Shown here one piece after another: positions 32,932-46,774 of a stretch of 64,000 nt of DNA. The notes under the pieces are model-generated. The model ran no database searches, was not told the DNA's origin, and worked only from the letters and a program-made list of their open reading frames with translations. Source of the DNA: Ashinkailepas kermadecensis (lineage: Eukaryota > Arthropoda > Thecostraca > Neolepadidae); contig JAOTOM010005179.1 in NCBI GenBank assembly GCA_034440615.1, forward strand, positions 453,501 to 517,500, given 5' to 3'. Numbering within the stretch: position 1 is the stretch's first letter; every line of letters starts with the position of its first letter. The position numbers and the translations under genes are program-made.

Positions 32932-35479
32932 TTCGTATGCCATATGACAAGTCTCTCCATAATGTATGTATCCTTGGGCATGGGCTGAATTTTAACGAAA
33001 ACCTGGTTACAGTTCCAGTTCGAAACTTTGGACCCTATTTTGAATAATCTGGTGACTTCCATGGAAATGTAAAATGCGCATCTGCAAGCCCGACAATTCT
33101 TTGAAATTTCATCCATGCCTATGTGCGACCATGTAGAAAGCTATCGTGAGGCGTGCAAGACGTGCCATCGACTGGATCACTCTGCCGAGATTTAGGCAAG
33201 AGATGAGGTGTGAGGGAGTAACAGGCTCCGGAGACGTTTGGCAATCAGTAATGAATGGTGCTGAGAAGTGCAACAGTTGTGACAATAGGTCGCCTTTGTT
33301 TGCTGGATTTTCGTCACTGATGTTGACCTGAGTCTCAATATCATGATGCTGTTGTGCCCCTTTATGATAAGACAGTGTTCATTGTCAAAGAGTAGGTTTT
33401 CGTATTGCATTGCAGCGTTGTATTGACTGTTCCTGTCTCTCATGATCGATGCACTCACCTGAACAGCACCTCACCTAGTTGCGAAAATCTAATTTTCCAA
33501 ATGCTATAGCCAAACAAATCGTTCCGGTGGATCTGTTTGGCCATGTTTCATATAGATTTACATCACTTAACATCTGGCTCATCTGTATTGTCATTCACTT
33601 CACGACAGCTCGATTCTTCACAAAGATATTTCAAACAGTGTTCACTTCCATCGTCACCCTCCCGTAGCTGTCACCTTCCTCACTCCGACGACCAGCAGCG
33701 TCTTCCTGTTTCCAGTCGGGGCGACAGTCGGGGCGACAGCGTGGGATGTGCAGCAGCGCGGGCTCTGTTCTGATTGCGATACGGAGGCATTAGCTGCCTC
33801 CATTAGAGCCAGCCAGTGGTATCGGCGGCCCCACTCGGCCGCCGTCGGCCGCACCAGATGCCTGCCGGCACATTTGGAGCAATTAGTATGGAAAACAGGG
33901 GACGAAATTTCCGACGCGTAAATGCTGCATCGGCGCTAAGCTCGAGGCCAATGAATTTATGATTGCAATTCCACGGCTCCGCTGTGCTACCGAATGCAAC
34001 ACGTTTTCGTTATGGCCGCCCGGCGGGGCGGCTGGAAATCCGGCAAACCGCGCCTGATGCTGGTCGGCCGCCGCGTCCGTCAGACGAGCGGGGCGTGTCG
34101 GCGAGGGGAGGCGACTGGAGACGAAACACCCGCCTGGGACCGCGCCCCACCATAGCCGGCCGATCCGATGGCTCCCCGTGATTTCTGTCGGCCGTATTTT
34201 AATCCGGCTTTGTGTCGCTCGCCGAACTAAATCCGACCGGCCGCGCGGCCGCATCTCCACATGTTTGCGAGGCGCAGCGAACGCTCGCGCCGCCGAGGGA
34301 AATGAGTGTCAACAAAAGTCGACGGCAGACGTTGTCGGTCGAACTGACAAATATGTACTCAAGTACGCCCCTGTCGCGACTCCTTTTTCAATCGGCTTTA
34401 TCTGTTACTCGGTTCCCATCGTACATTCTGATCGATCGCAGGAATCAGCCATGCGAGATATTGGTGCCGTGTCCCGCCTCCTTTAATAACGTTAAAAAAA
34501 ACGGAGAACGGCGCGTATCCCCCCACACGCCGCCAGCTGTTGGGTCGGCAGCCGAGCATCGGCATTCATTTCAGCCAGCCGGCGCGGCGGCTTCCAACGA
34601 TGAACGGGCCCTGCAGTAAATCAAACCGCAGGGCCGTCCGACCGCAGCAGCCGGCCTTCCGCTCACTGTCCGCTGTCCGCTGTCCGTTGTCCGCTGTCCG
34701 CTGTCCGGCGCCCGTCACAGCCCAAGGTCGCACCAACCAGTCTCGAATGAACATGCTGACTCATGGCTAGGACGTGCTTGGCGAGAATGGCGAGTCGGAG
34801 TCAACGCTTGTCAGCTTGGCTGGTGCATGGTGGCGGCGTCTGGAGGCGCTTCCAGCTGCAGTGTTGGGATGTCTGGTGGCTCTAGAAGCCAGTAGCGATG
34901 GGACGTTTGTGCTGGACTGGTTTCGTTTGAGCTGAGTTTCGTTTGAGCTGAGTTTTGTTTGCGCTGAGTTTCGGTTGAGAAATGTTCAGTGGAGGCTGGC
35001 GTGTGTGAATGTAAAACCAAAATACGTAAGTCGGTGGTTGTAAGCGTTTGCTTCGGCGAACGTGCAAATAATAATACGTAAGCAACCGCCTTTTGCCCAG
35101 CACGAAAATATGCTCAGTGTGTATAATAGGAGATTAAATCTTCTCATAAATGTATCGGTGATGTAGCGAAATACGTAATTGTGCCAGCATTCGTGTTCGA
35201 TGTTGACCTGACCCTGGAGCTTGCGACCTCACGTTTAAAAACAATGGGCTCAGCAGTACTGCGGCCGCCCAGCGCGTTTTGTTGGCGTTTGTGGCATGTA
35301 AATGCCACCAGGAGCTTATTCTAATACTATGTGTGTTTCTGTTAGTATTAGTTGTTAATAAATATTCAAAAGATCGGCGTCTTCTAAATAGCTCGGATCT
35401 CCAAGTTGACGACAAATAGCTGCATCATTCTGCGCTAGAGACAAATCACTTGGTGATCCCGGGCGATATACAGTCTGTG
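32932..35479. promoter_or_regulatory. 3' flank of abd-A with a CpG-rich block
   Basis: 32932-33650 is presumably 3' UTR and flank, AT-leaning. 33660-34760 is CpG-rich, unique and non-repetitive, except a run of CTGTCCG words at 34668-34710. It contains Hox-type cores (CAATTAG at 33879, AATTTATGATTGC at 33954-33966) and many CGGCCG words. A small 17-base repeat (GAGTTTCGTTTGAGCT type) lies at 34915-34980. Enhancer or Polycomb-element function is plausible beside a Hox gene but is inference only. Confidence 0.3.
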
Positions 35480-35745
35480 TCAGCCACCGGAGACTCAGGG
35501 TGGGGTGCAGTCTGTGTCAGCCACCGGAGACTCAGGGTGAGATGCAGTCTGTGTCAGCCACCGGAGACTCAGGGTGAGGTGCAGTCTGTGTCAGCCACCG
35601 GAGACTCAGGGTGAGGTGCAGTCGGTGTCAGCCACCGGAGACTCAGGGTGAGGTGCAGTCTGTGTCAGCCACCGGAGACTCAGGGTGATGTGCAGTCTGT
35701 GTCAGCCACCGGAGACTCAGGGTGAGGTGCAGTCTGTGTCAGCCT
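35480..35745. repeat. 37-bp minisatellite
   Basis: About seven units of CAGTCTGTGTCAGCCACCGG then AGACTCAGGGTGAGGTG, almost identical. Confidence 0.9.
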
Positions 35746-37164
35746 GAGCCGGTCTCCTCACACTCGACGCATAGTGAATGGCTGATAAATAATTGCGTCG
35801 GACGGACAGCCGAGGGCTGACAGACCATCCGGCGACTCGACTGTGTAACGGGTCACATGTGGCGACCACCAGCGCCGAGCTGATGTCTTGATTTCCTCGG
35901 AGCTTCGTCGATGCGACCACAGAGATCGCAGACTTGTGGCGCCGTCGAGACTTTCTCAGAATGGAGCCAATACATTGTTGATTTATGTGCGTGAACGGCG
36001 ACAGGAATTGAGTGTTTCTGTTACTGGGTAGCGCAGCAGCATGGAATTGAATGGCGCATTGGGGAAACAGACGGAATTAAAGTAGCGATAAAAATAGGCA
36101 CTCAGTGCAGCCGGCATACCGACACGGTTTGATGTTGCTTATTTCCCCACCGATCCAAACAAGACGTTGCCGATGGTTATAAAGTTACATTGCTGTCATG
36201 TGAACCGTGCCAGCTCACTTCTAGTGGCGCTAGCAGCCTACCTTCATCAAATGCAAACGCATTGCAAGACTATCTAGAATGTGTTTGCCCACACCAGGTG
36301 GTGAGATATCGCAAGTGCAGTTGCACGGTAATTGCCACGGCGTGCTCTATGCTGGGAGAAGAACAGGCGGATATTACAACTGATAACTTGAAACCCAAGA
36401 ATAAAGATTGGCGATACGGGATTGAATATTGTTTATTATGAGCTCAAGACGCTCATCTATAACCATAATCATGAATCGAATTATACTAAGTATATCACAA
36501 ATAGATAGATAACGCTGACAAAATGAGGGCAAAGGTCCGATGGCTGCCTGGTTGATCCATTATTTTTATCCTATTGCAAGCGACCTTATGGAGTCAGTAT
36601 CAGAAACATTTTGTCGACATGATCTGGTCGAGGCTGGGTATAGGATGGGAAAGGCGCCATGAGACGACTGAGACGGGCGACTGAGACCGACTGGTTTCCA
36701 AGGATGGAAAAGGCTAGCTGGGCGACTGAGACCTACTGGTTTCCAATCTTCACAGCTGACGTCATTGCAGAACTGGAGCCCGGAGGCTCTCAAGCTATGC
36801 GTGAAGCTCACCAAAGTCCGCTCTGGCCCGTCATGCTATATTTGGCCTCTCATCAAGAAGACAATTCAACATAGCAGAGCGCGCAGGATAGCCGAGCAAG
36901 GTCAGCCGTGCGTAACAATTGTCAAAAGCAGCGATGAGGATTGAAGAAACGGGCCTTTGTGTGGCTGGTTCAACTGTCAGATGTAGCGTGTCCGTGGCTA
37001 TAGGGTTCAGCAGGGGCGGGGACTTTGTACCTTGCAAGCGTATCTATCTAGCTGGATCATGTTGTACCAAAGTGAGACTACATTTGCAGGCCCATGATTG
37101 TTGTTATATAAAGACCCCTATAAAGCGCTACTTTTCTCTTTTTTGCTCTTCGCAAGACAGGGGA
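35746..37164. other. Unique noncoding stretch
   Basis: No gene supported. Two copies of GGGCGACTGAGACCGACTGG or its one-base variant lie at 36676 and 36720. AATAAA occurs at 36407 without an associated exon. Confidence 0.3.
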
Positions 37165-37184
37165 TAGATAGAGTTAGAGTCAGT

Positions 37185-37870
<686 letters not shown>

Positions 37871-38419
37871 CGAGCGAGAGAGCTATGTATATATAGGAAG
37901 GCAGAAAGATTGACAGGGTGTTTTCGGAGGGATGGTGGGCTAGAGCGAGGAGGGCATAGGAATTAAGTGTGCATTGGTGCAGAAGGATTCGAAAAACTAC
38001 ACAATCCTTTGCATGTGATAAAAAACGTGATTTATCATAAGGTTCATAGCTTCAATGGTAGACCGGCCAACACTGGTATGCTCAGTTTCGTAATGGGAAA
38101 TTGTATTACGATGCTCATACGACAATGCATTGTTTGTGAAAGGATCACTACATACAACATTGTGCTAAAAGTGTGATCAAGGGGACTAATTGCAACGATG
38201 GGAGCAAGAAAACTCCGGTATCTCAACTGGAATCAACTTGTCAGCTATATCACCAGGTTTCTCGAATATCACCTCGCTGCAAATTCCACTAAATTGACGT
38301 CTATTCCACTTTGCAACACCAGCTTTTTCATTGGCAACACCTACACCAAATTTGGAATTATAAATAGCAGTTCTTCTGGTAATCTTCCATCTATATCTTA
38401 CTTCTAATAGGTCGCTGGA
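37871..38419. other. Unique noncoding stretch
   Basis: AT-leaning and unrecognised. Confidence 0.25.
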
Positions 38420-40290
38420 CAGTGGCGAATCTAGGGGTCATGGACCCGCCCCTCCCCTAAGCCCCGAAGGGGCCAAGAAGGCCATTGAACACGTTGGGTT
38501 TGAGCATAAGTCGTCATGAAGTACACAATACATTTGTCGCTCCAGGGTGTGTTCGGGCGACCGGAGAGAGCCCCAGGGCCCACAATCGAAGGACCCCTGA
38601 GCCGACGTGAGGGGCATCTGAGCTGACGTGAGAAGCACTTGGACCGGCGAAAGTGGCCTGGACTGATGAAGATGGTCCCGGCGCAATGAAGAGGGTCCTC
38701 CGAGTCGACGGAGAATTCAACTGAGCCGAGGGCCCGGTCCAGGCCAACATGAAGGGTCTCTGGGCCGACGGAAGTGGTCCGGGTCGTTGGAAGGGCCTCC
38801 GGGCTGACGACGAGAGCCCGACCAGTAAAGAGGGCCTCTGAACCAACGAAGAGGGCCCTTAAGCCGATGGAGATGGTCACTGAGCTTACGGAGATGGTTC
38901 CTAGCGGCTGGAAAGGGCGCCGAGCCGATATGAAGGGTCTCTGGGCCCAGGGGCCCACACAGGATTGTTCTAGGATGGCAAGCACATTTTAAAGGACCCT
39001 TGGTAGACCGGGCCTCCTCCTTTCAGTGACATAGGTCCCTTGACTACTCAAGAGCCCTCACCGTTAGCTCATGGGTCCTCTTTGATTCTGGAGGCCCTCT
39101 TCGTCAGGCCCAAGACCCTTCCAATGGCCCCTCTGACGGTCCAGGATCTCTTCATAGATGCTCGGGCCCCTCTAATGGTCCTGGGTCCTGTCTGGTATAC
39201 ATGGGCCCTTTCCGCCGGTCCAGGGCTCTTTGTGGGCCCAGGGACCCTTGTTACTGGCCGAGACTCTCTCCGTCAGGCCAATAAACTTTAACGACTCGGG
39301 CCCCCATCAGTTCAGGGCCCTTCGTATCGGCTTGGCTTCCTCCGTCGTCCTAGGTGCCTTTCATGTTGGCTCAGGGCCGTCTCCGACAACCCGGGATCTT
39401 TCCCGATGACTAGTGGACGCCCTCTGTCGGATGAGGGGGCATTTCCGGATGAGGGGGCATTTCCGGATGAGGGGGCATTTCCGGCGGTTCCGATGGCCAT
39501 TCCGTCACCTCAAGTTTCTTTCCCGTTGGCTTAGAGACTCATTTTACTGGCAGGTTTTTTACACCTCTGTCAGCCGGTGACCCTCCACCGACCTGGGACC
39601 CTTCCGATCACCAGGAGATCCTTCACTTTGACCTGACCCAAGGCCGTCAGCCTCTGCCCCTGGGTACTCTCTCCATCGACTCGGGCCCCTCTTCATCGAT
39701 CCGGGACCGTATACATCAGCCCGAGGCTCGTTAATCGGTGCAGAGTCTCCGGACATCGCTCCATGGGCCCTTCACACCGGCCCCTGCCCCCATCAAGCCA
39801 CTCAAGGGATACTAGGATCACCAGCTCTCAAGTAGGACAGGGCGGGGATCCAATTAATGTCTCAAGGAGCCCATTAGCTCCCACTGGCCCTTCCAGCTCC
39901 CGAACTATTTCTGTTGACGTTCAAAAATCGAAATTGGTCATCAGGTGATTGTCGTATTATGGACTTTTAACGTTCTGTCTCCTCTCAAATGAGTCGCTTC
40001 CGATGCTTTGAGAAGGCACGTGCCCATTTCCTCTTGTGTGCGCCTATGCCTGAGCCAACGGCGGGACCAAAACCGCAGAAAGGGTCCCTGGTCTGACGGA
40101 GAGGGCCTAACATTTTGAACGAGGGCCTCCGTCTTGACAGAGACGGTCTCGGGCCGCTAAAGAGGTTACCTGAGCAGAAGGAGAGGGCCCCTAGCTGCCG
40201 GAGTGGACCGCGGTCCGTCGAAAAGGGCCCAAACCGATGTGAAGGGCCCCTGGGCCGATTAAGGGTCCCAAGACATAGGAGAGACCATGG
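38420..40290. repeat. Degenerate GC-rich repeat with orientation switches
   Basis: 38530-38970 carries GGGCCTCTGGGCCGACG- and AAGAGGGCC-type words. 39000-39930 carries the reverse-complement type (GGCCCCTCTG, CGTCAGGCCCAAGACCC). 40060-40290 returns to the first orientation. Unit length is about 25-35 bases but irregular. An 18-base near-perfect repeat (GGATGAGGGGGCATTTCC) lies at 39433-39482. The left edge CAGTGGCGAATCTAGGGG (38420) is a typical hAT-like terminus. Confidence 0.65.
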
Positions 40291-41624
40291 CGTAAAGTAG
40301 TACAGCTTTGAAAGGCTACTACACCATGAGTCATAGGCATAGGAACGGACCGTGAAAAAGCCCATGGCCACAAAATGTCATGGCAATGGGGACATAGCCC
40401 CACCACTTCTCAATGTAGGGGGCCGGCAATGTTGACTTACCCCACTCACAACATTTTCAGAAAATGTTTTTGTTTAGTACTTCGGAGTTACTTTAGCACT
40501 TCGGAGTTACTTAAAACACGTATGGCGAAACACGTAAAGCACGTAAAACACATACCCACCAATAATTTACCTCAATACCAGATAATGCTACTTCATATTA
40601 TAAGGAAAATATTTATTATCATTGTCTACATAGAAGCACTTACATGGTAGCCAAATACGCTACCATATTCATTGAGTGCTGGCAAACCTGTATATTCTGA
40701 GGAAAACTGCAATCTCGTGCATAAACTGCACATTTCTAAACCAAGCTTGAAGGTGTTGCCGGCAACACTCTTGAGCCAATGAGAGGGCGAGTGGTAGTTA
40801 GTGGAGCAGATCAGAGCCAATCGGAGGGCGGTTGACGACGTTGACGACAACACCCAGCTGGGACCGAACGTGGCTCAAGGCGAGCTCCGCACCAATACAA
40901 TAAATACATATCCTGGGAGACTTTTGCATTATTCTGAATCAATGAAACAATAGGCCGAATTAATTGCATGCAAGGGTGTACAGTACGTTAGGATGCATAG
41001 TTATTTGATGTGTTATGCATCCTCTCGCCTGTATCCACTGCATTTATAGAGAAATATGTAAGACCTTTTCGGGACACAAAAACTGAGAAAGGCCTGTGAA
41101 CATGACAATGCCTCTTACGGCGGCCTATCCAATCCACCAGAAATGCAAATTTTCCCTCAGTAAGGTTTCTTTCTTTGCTGCAGAAATGCCTGATTTTGTT
41201 GGAGTCAAATTGGCATTGGTCACATTATTTTAGGGAGACACAAAATTATAAATCTCCGTACTTGAGTCTACCTGAAATGACGCGACAAAAATAGTTTCTT
41301 GAAAAATTGTGGTCGCAATCAGGCCACTAAAGTCCAGGGGGCACCGAAACTTTGGATGCCCCCTGGTCAAGTCCTCGCTTCGCCACTGGTATCACGCCAG
41401 CAGCAAGATTAATCCTCCGCAAGCGGCTTTAATTGATAAACATGCTCTGCAAACCGTCTCGGTGCCACGAAGCTTACGAAAACTAAGTCCAGCTATGGTA
41501 CGATGCCACCAGCAATACAGCCAAGACATTTTTGGACCCCCCTCAGTCAATAAAAATGTTCGTCATAGGGGCACGAAAGTCCAGGGTGCAACAAAATTGC
41601 TGGGAGTCCCCAACATGTTCCCGT
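40291..41624. promoter_or_regulatory. Unique stretch with a paired CCAAT motif
   Basis: GAGCCAATGAGAGGGCGAG (40772) and GAGCCAATCGGAGGGCGG (40813) are two copies of one motif about 41 bases apart, each with a CCAAT box. CAATACAATAAATACATATC (40892-40911), about 80 bases on, could serve as an AT-rich core. No downstream coding exon was recognised, so promoter activity is only a possibility. A hAT-like terminus (CTTCGCCACTG) lies at 41378-41388. Confidence 0.25.
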
Positions 41625-41715
41625 ACCAGTCCCAGTCCCAGTCCCAGTCCCAGTCCCAGTCCCAGTCCCAGTCCCAGTCCCAGTTACAGTCCAAATCCCA
41701 GTCCCAGTCCTAGTC
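41625..41715. repeat. CAGTCC hexamer repeat
   Basis: About fourteen copies of CCAGTC with slight decay at the right end. Confidence 0.95.
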
Positions 41716-42400
41716 CCATTCTCAGTCGCTGCAGGATTCCCCAGAGCTCATGAAAAAGCTCCAACTCATGACGGGGGTCCAACAATATTTTCCAGAGGCC
41801 CAGAACAGGAGACCCATTCTATTAACACGAGCCCCTGGAGCTCACTGGGCTGTCCCAACACTCGACAGAATGTGGCATTGACGTTTCAGGCCAGGAGGAC
41901 CGCTATTCTTGGAAAAACGGCCATAAAGGTCACGAAAAGATGCCAATACCCACCCGGCTGAGACCTCACCATGTTGTCCTGAGGCACAAGAACAGGAGGC
42001 CCATTATTATTGGTAGGAGGCCCCTGCAGCTCACGAAGACGCCCCAAGGTCCAGCAGGAAGTCCCATCATATGTCTGGAGGCCCCAAGCTAGGAAGCCCA
42101 TTAGTGATGACAGAAGGAAGGCCCAAAGAGATCACTGCAAGGCCAAGCCCTAGTCCGGATACCCCCATCATGTTGTATGGGAATCCAGGACCAGCAGGCT
42201 ATTAGTTGTGACAGGAGGCCCATAAAGCTCACCAAAGGACCAAAGCCCAGTATGTGGGCTCATGTCGCCTCACGACTGCAGATCAGAAGCTTTGGTAGAA
42301 GGCTCCTGAAGTACACATAGACATAAAAATGCGGTGAGCTTCCATTCACCCCCAGATGTTGAGCAGGCATCCAAGGACTGAGGAAGCCCCATGAACATCC
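41716..42400. repeat. Degenerate repeat with GGAGGCCCATTA words
   Basis: Irregular units of about 80-90 bases share GGAGGCCCATT(A/C), AGCTCAC(G/C)A and CCA(G/A)CAGG words (41805, 41995, 42090, 42205). Long decayed. Confidence 0.55.
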
Positions 42401-43599
42401 GTTTGCCGCACATCGTCCCCGAAAGAAATTTGTGGCGCGGCCTATGTAGGTGGGGCGCTCGCTATCTCCTCCCTGAGATGGTCAAGCTCAACTTTAGTTT
42501 CATGACCTACCGAGTTTAAGTTCATAATGTCAATAACGCATCGACTGTAGAGAAACCGCTTTACTGCATATCGCTCGTCATCTGCGCGTCTCCGGACCAT
42601 TCGCGGGTGCTGGCAAGTGGTTTGCCTATCCTCATTCAACAATACGAGCTCGTTCAGTCGTACGAACCGTACCAATGTTCTTCCTTACGATATTTATGTC
42701 GTTCAACCTTTCCTATCGAAACCTCTTCACTGCGATCTTTTGACATACCATTCTTATCCTGGCAGTGTTTTATATGGGAACATTCTACTTTATAGCATTT
42801 ATAGCCAATTGGACACTCTTTGCAACTTCTTCTCTCTGAAGCATTGACACACGTACGTGTCCTATCACACATCACATATATATCTGAAGACATATTGCAC
42901 GCGACGTTTTGGCTTACGAAAGCTTTTTCATACTTTCTCATTACAACAGTTAGGCTTATGATGGTTTGGCATACAGCAACCATCAGTATTCTCCCACCCC
43001 AGTGGGAGTTTACTGGTGTTCGTTAATAATAAGCTAAAATAAACCGATTGCTCCATCCAGGGGTCGAGTCCTGTGGAATCAAATCGATTAAGCACCAATT
43101 CATTCACCAAATGTTGCTTCCTTGCAAGCTTCATTGGTGGTTTCAAAGGGCTCTATGTCGAAGCTTCGACGCACTTGAGGAGAGCCAGCTTTCGCGCCGA
43201 TGAATCGTGGAGATTTGGGGCTCAAAGCGTGCAAGCATGTCTACATATTATGTATTGCCACTTCCTCGGTGCATATATGTTCGGATCGGCCGCGACCATC
43301 AGGGCAGCACAGGAAACAAACGTGTCTTGTGGACTAGGGAAACGAAGATATGTAGGCTTCTTACATTCATCATTGAAAACAAATGAAACAGAGCAATGAT
43401 ACAATTGTTGCTACAAAATGTAAATGACAAACGTGTATGCAATGAGACATATAGCACTGCAGCCGAACTGCAAGGTGGGTGGACAGGCTCAGATACGATT
43501 GGGGAGACGTAGGCGTTCACCTGGCACACCGAGATGTCGATGGCGAAGCGGTGACCTGACCCCCTGAATTATCACCGTCTGATCTTGAACCTCACACAG
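42401..43599. other. Unique noncoding stretch
   Basis: Two overlapping minus-strand frames (42442-42675; 42654-42983) have mixed composition, the second with eight or more Cys, but no family is recognised and no splice or start context supports them. Nothing else is seen. Confidence 0.25.
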
Positions 43600-43885
43600 C
43601 CTGCCGAAGCATTAGATATGCACCGCAGCCGCGGCGATTATCAGCCAGCGCTAACTCGCCGGGAAACAGACGCGGCTGGCGGCCGATCATTGCAGCCGGC
43701 GCCGCGCGATGCGATTCGCCGCCGCGCCCCGGTGGCTTGGCTTCGGTGACGAGCCGCAAAGCCGCAGAGCCGCAGGCCTGCGCGCCGCGCGGCAACTATG
43801 CAAATTCGATCGAGCAGCCGCCGTCGCGAAGATGGAGCCACCATCCAGACTTGGCTGGCAGCCGCCGGCCGACCACACCGACGGA
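43600..43885. promoter_or_regulatory. CpG-rich unique block, candidate cis-regulatory DNA
   Basis: Dense CpG (GCAGCCGGCGCCGCGCGATG near 43692) with interspersed GATTATC, CGATCATTGC and AATTCGATCG words and AAGATGGAGCCACC (43829). No frame resembles a protein. Composition matches the other CpG-rich blocks in the window. Confidence 0.25.
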
Positions 43886-46774
43886 TTATGCTCTTGTTTA
43901 ATTCATGGCTGGACACAGAGATGACATTTTATGAAAATGGTTTGTGGTTGTTCAGCAGTTGGTGACAGGGCAAAATCCGTTTGGTCTACTGTACGACATA
44001 CATTGACTTGATAGCTGAGGTAATAAATTATTGGCGATGCTCGAGCACAGCCCGAAAGACACCCCAGCAACATCCCAGGCTAGAAAACACCAGCCATACA
44101 GATATCCATCCTGGCTGAATCAAGGGACCGTCATCAACGCATCTTGACTGCACCATAGTGATCTACACCATGGTAGTTCAGCTTATAATGAGGGTGAAAA
44201 GCGAGAAAAGGTCCCTGGCAAGATCTCATTTTATGCCCACCTACCCTCACCAGAATTTCAACAAAAAATGAAAAGTTGTGTGTTATGAAAAGTTGTGAAA
44301 AGTTTTGTTTTTCCTCGATGTTTCCCAGTGAAGCAAAATCGCAGGGACCCGAGGGACCATTCGGAGAGACTGGGGCACTTGGGCCCCCAGTTTTCCCTTT
44401 ACAGCATCATATGGGTTCAGGTGGTGACCATGCCAATGAGAAGAGAGAAGTGATTCATTGGGCAGAGCGGGCGCAGCAATGTACGCTAGAGAGGCACGCA
44501 AATCCTTGGACCTAAACCCACACACGTCCACTCGGACGCATATTCAGGACTCTGACTATATTGGAGGGAGGGGGACACTTCATGTTCCTCCTCCACTTGA
44601 TGGACCTCAAGTTCTTGTTCGCCTAAAGTCAATTTGGACATCAGGGTTGGTTCCAGGACTGCTAATGGTGCGAGGTATATTTTTTCCACTTTACCTCCGA
44701 GCGCAGAAATTGAGGTACTTCACTGCCACCTAAGGATTTGAGCGGTAATTTCAACACTTTCTAACAGCATTTTATGCATATTACTGTCAAGGGCGAATCC
44801 TGATACCAGGGTAAGTTTTTGAGAGGCACGTTTTGCTTTACTTCCAAATTTGAGAAACTCGGCCAGTTTTGTCTGTGTATATATCGGATTGCGATGTCTC
44901 TGACTCCACCCCTGAAGGCAATTCAGATGAGGAAAGCGCTCTTCCCGAAAGATTCCAAATCAGCCGTGGACGTGGGATGACGCGGATATAGATCACCATT
45001 ACCTTCATCGAATTTCCTCCATTTTCCAATTCGCTGATTCCGTCATCGCCAGTGTAATCCTGTTTCGTCCCTATCCTTCGTCCCTATCCTTCGTCCCTAT
45101 CCTTCGTCCCTGTTATCCTTTAGGTTTGAATTAGCTTTGCTGAGGACAGCACAGCTCGGCTTCCGAAAATTAGAAACACCATAGGTAAAGAGTAAATCCT
45201 GGCATAATTGCCCAATTTTACACGCATGCGACTCGCTTTTCGCCTTTCGAACATCAATGTGTTCTCGCTTGAGCTGAAAACCTTTGCATTGACTATGGCT
45301 TTGATAATATGATTACCCATATTCATGATGGCACTGGGTATGACAAAATCGGCTTTGATTTTCATGAGTACTCAGGTCTGGATAATTTACAGATTTTGCT
45401 TCGTTTTGGTTCCTGTCAAAATGCTCAAAATTGTGCGACATGGAAGTGCGGATAGCGTCACAAGGAATCTATCGCCTTTTTCGTCGAGAAAATTGGCAGG
45501 TTGGTTTTAGACCTGTCAGGGGGATGGGGTGATACTGGGCACTTGCATACCCCCATCCGCCCCTGCACATTTCGCAACTGTCCGGAGCCCCCCCCCCCCG
45601 CGGTAGTACGACTAATCATAGTTATGTTGCATCTGGAAGAAGTGGCGAGATGTTCTTTAGTGGTTTCCAGCCATTTAGCTTCACACCACGCAAAAGGTAC
45701 CCGTTAACATGTGTCCGCACACTCGGCCACGATATCCACGCCTACAAGCAGTGATTAAATGTGGAAAAGGAAAGAAGTTATCCCCATTTCAAGTGACTCG
45801 TCTGCAAAGTCAACTTCACGAATCCGTGAACGAACGAAACGGTCCAATTCCATGGCACCCCATCTCCACCCCACCTCCCCACCTTCAGTTTTTGTAGAAT
45901 GTGCTTTGCCATATGGGGATGAATACTCACATTGTTCCACCTGTCTCACAAATTTACCCTTGCGATTATCACATATGCCTACCCATCTACCCATAAATAT
46001 ACCAGACATGTAGGTATATATATATGTATATCATTACATCCGCATACACAGGTCAACTATCTCTGCTCCAGTAAATCCGTTGTTATAGTCCATGTAAGTG
46101 AGAAGTTCGCGTGTCAATGTTTCCACGTTACATTATGAAAGATTTATTTCAAACTGTAGAGGAGCAACACAAAACATATCTTGCCAGGGAAAACGAAAAC
46201 AAATAAGCATTTCGAAGCAAATAGTAAATGCGTGTGACGTTCATCTTGGTAAGATTAAACCACGAGAATCTACGAACTTACCTTAGTGGGAAGCTCGAAA
46301 ATAAGTATCCAGCACATCACGATGCAACAGTTGCACAGCTCGGCTGCCGCAGTCCTTCGTCGGGTCGGCACCGGCTGTCACTCAACGCCACCTGTTTACT
46401 AACCTGCTCCGTCTGTCCCAGATACCATATGTGCAAGTAATCTGGCGTATATTGAGCCATAACTAAAAATTTAACATCGAGCTCACCAATGAACGTTCCG
46501 GCGCCGTGTGGATTTATTCGGGTGTTTGGCGTTTTATGTGGACCTATTATTACCCGGCCGTACGAGAGGAGAGCGCGCTTTATACGTCCGCTACCTATGA
46601 ACGGGAAGCCAGCGAGCATTATCAGTCAATGGCTATTTTATGACACATTATGAGGAGACCGAGTCCGAATGACCAGTGTTGGCTGTGCCGCTGTTGTGGT
46701 AGGAAGGCGCCACCAGCCGTCAGACGGCACCAGTGTCCGTGTCTGACGGCTGGGCCCGCACCGTCAGCTGCAGT
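43886..46774. other. Unique noncoding stretch
   Basis: Contains a small 13-base repeat (TCCTTCGTCCCTA type, 45060-45120), a C10 run near 45590 and a moderately CpG-rich patch at 46490-46760 (TTATTACCCGGCCGTACG). No gene supported. Confidence 0.3.

Noticed and set aside
42442..42983. Cys-rich minus-strand protein
   Set aside because: Two overlapping frames lack a recognisable zinc-finger spacing and gene context; most likely chance.
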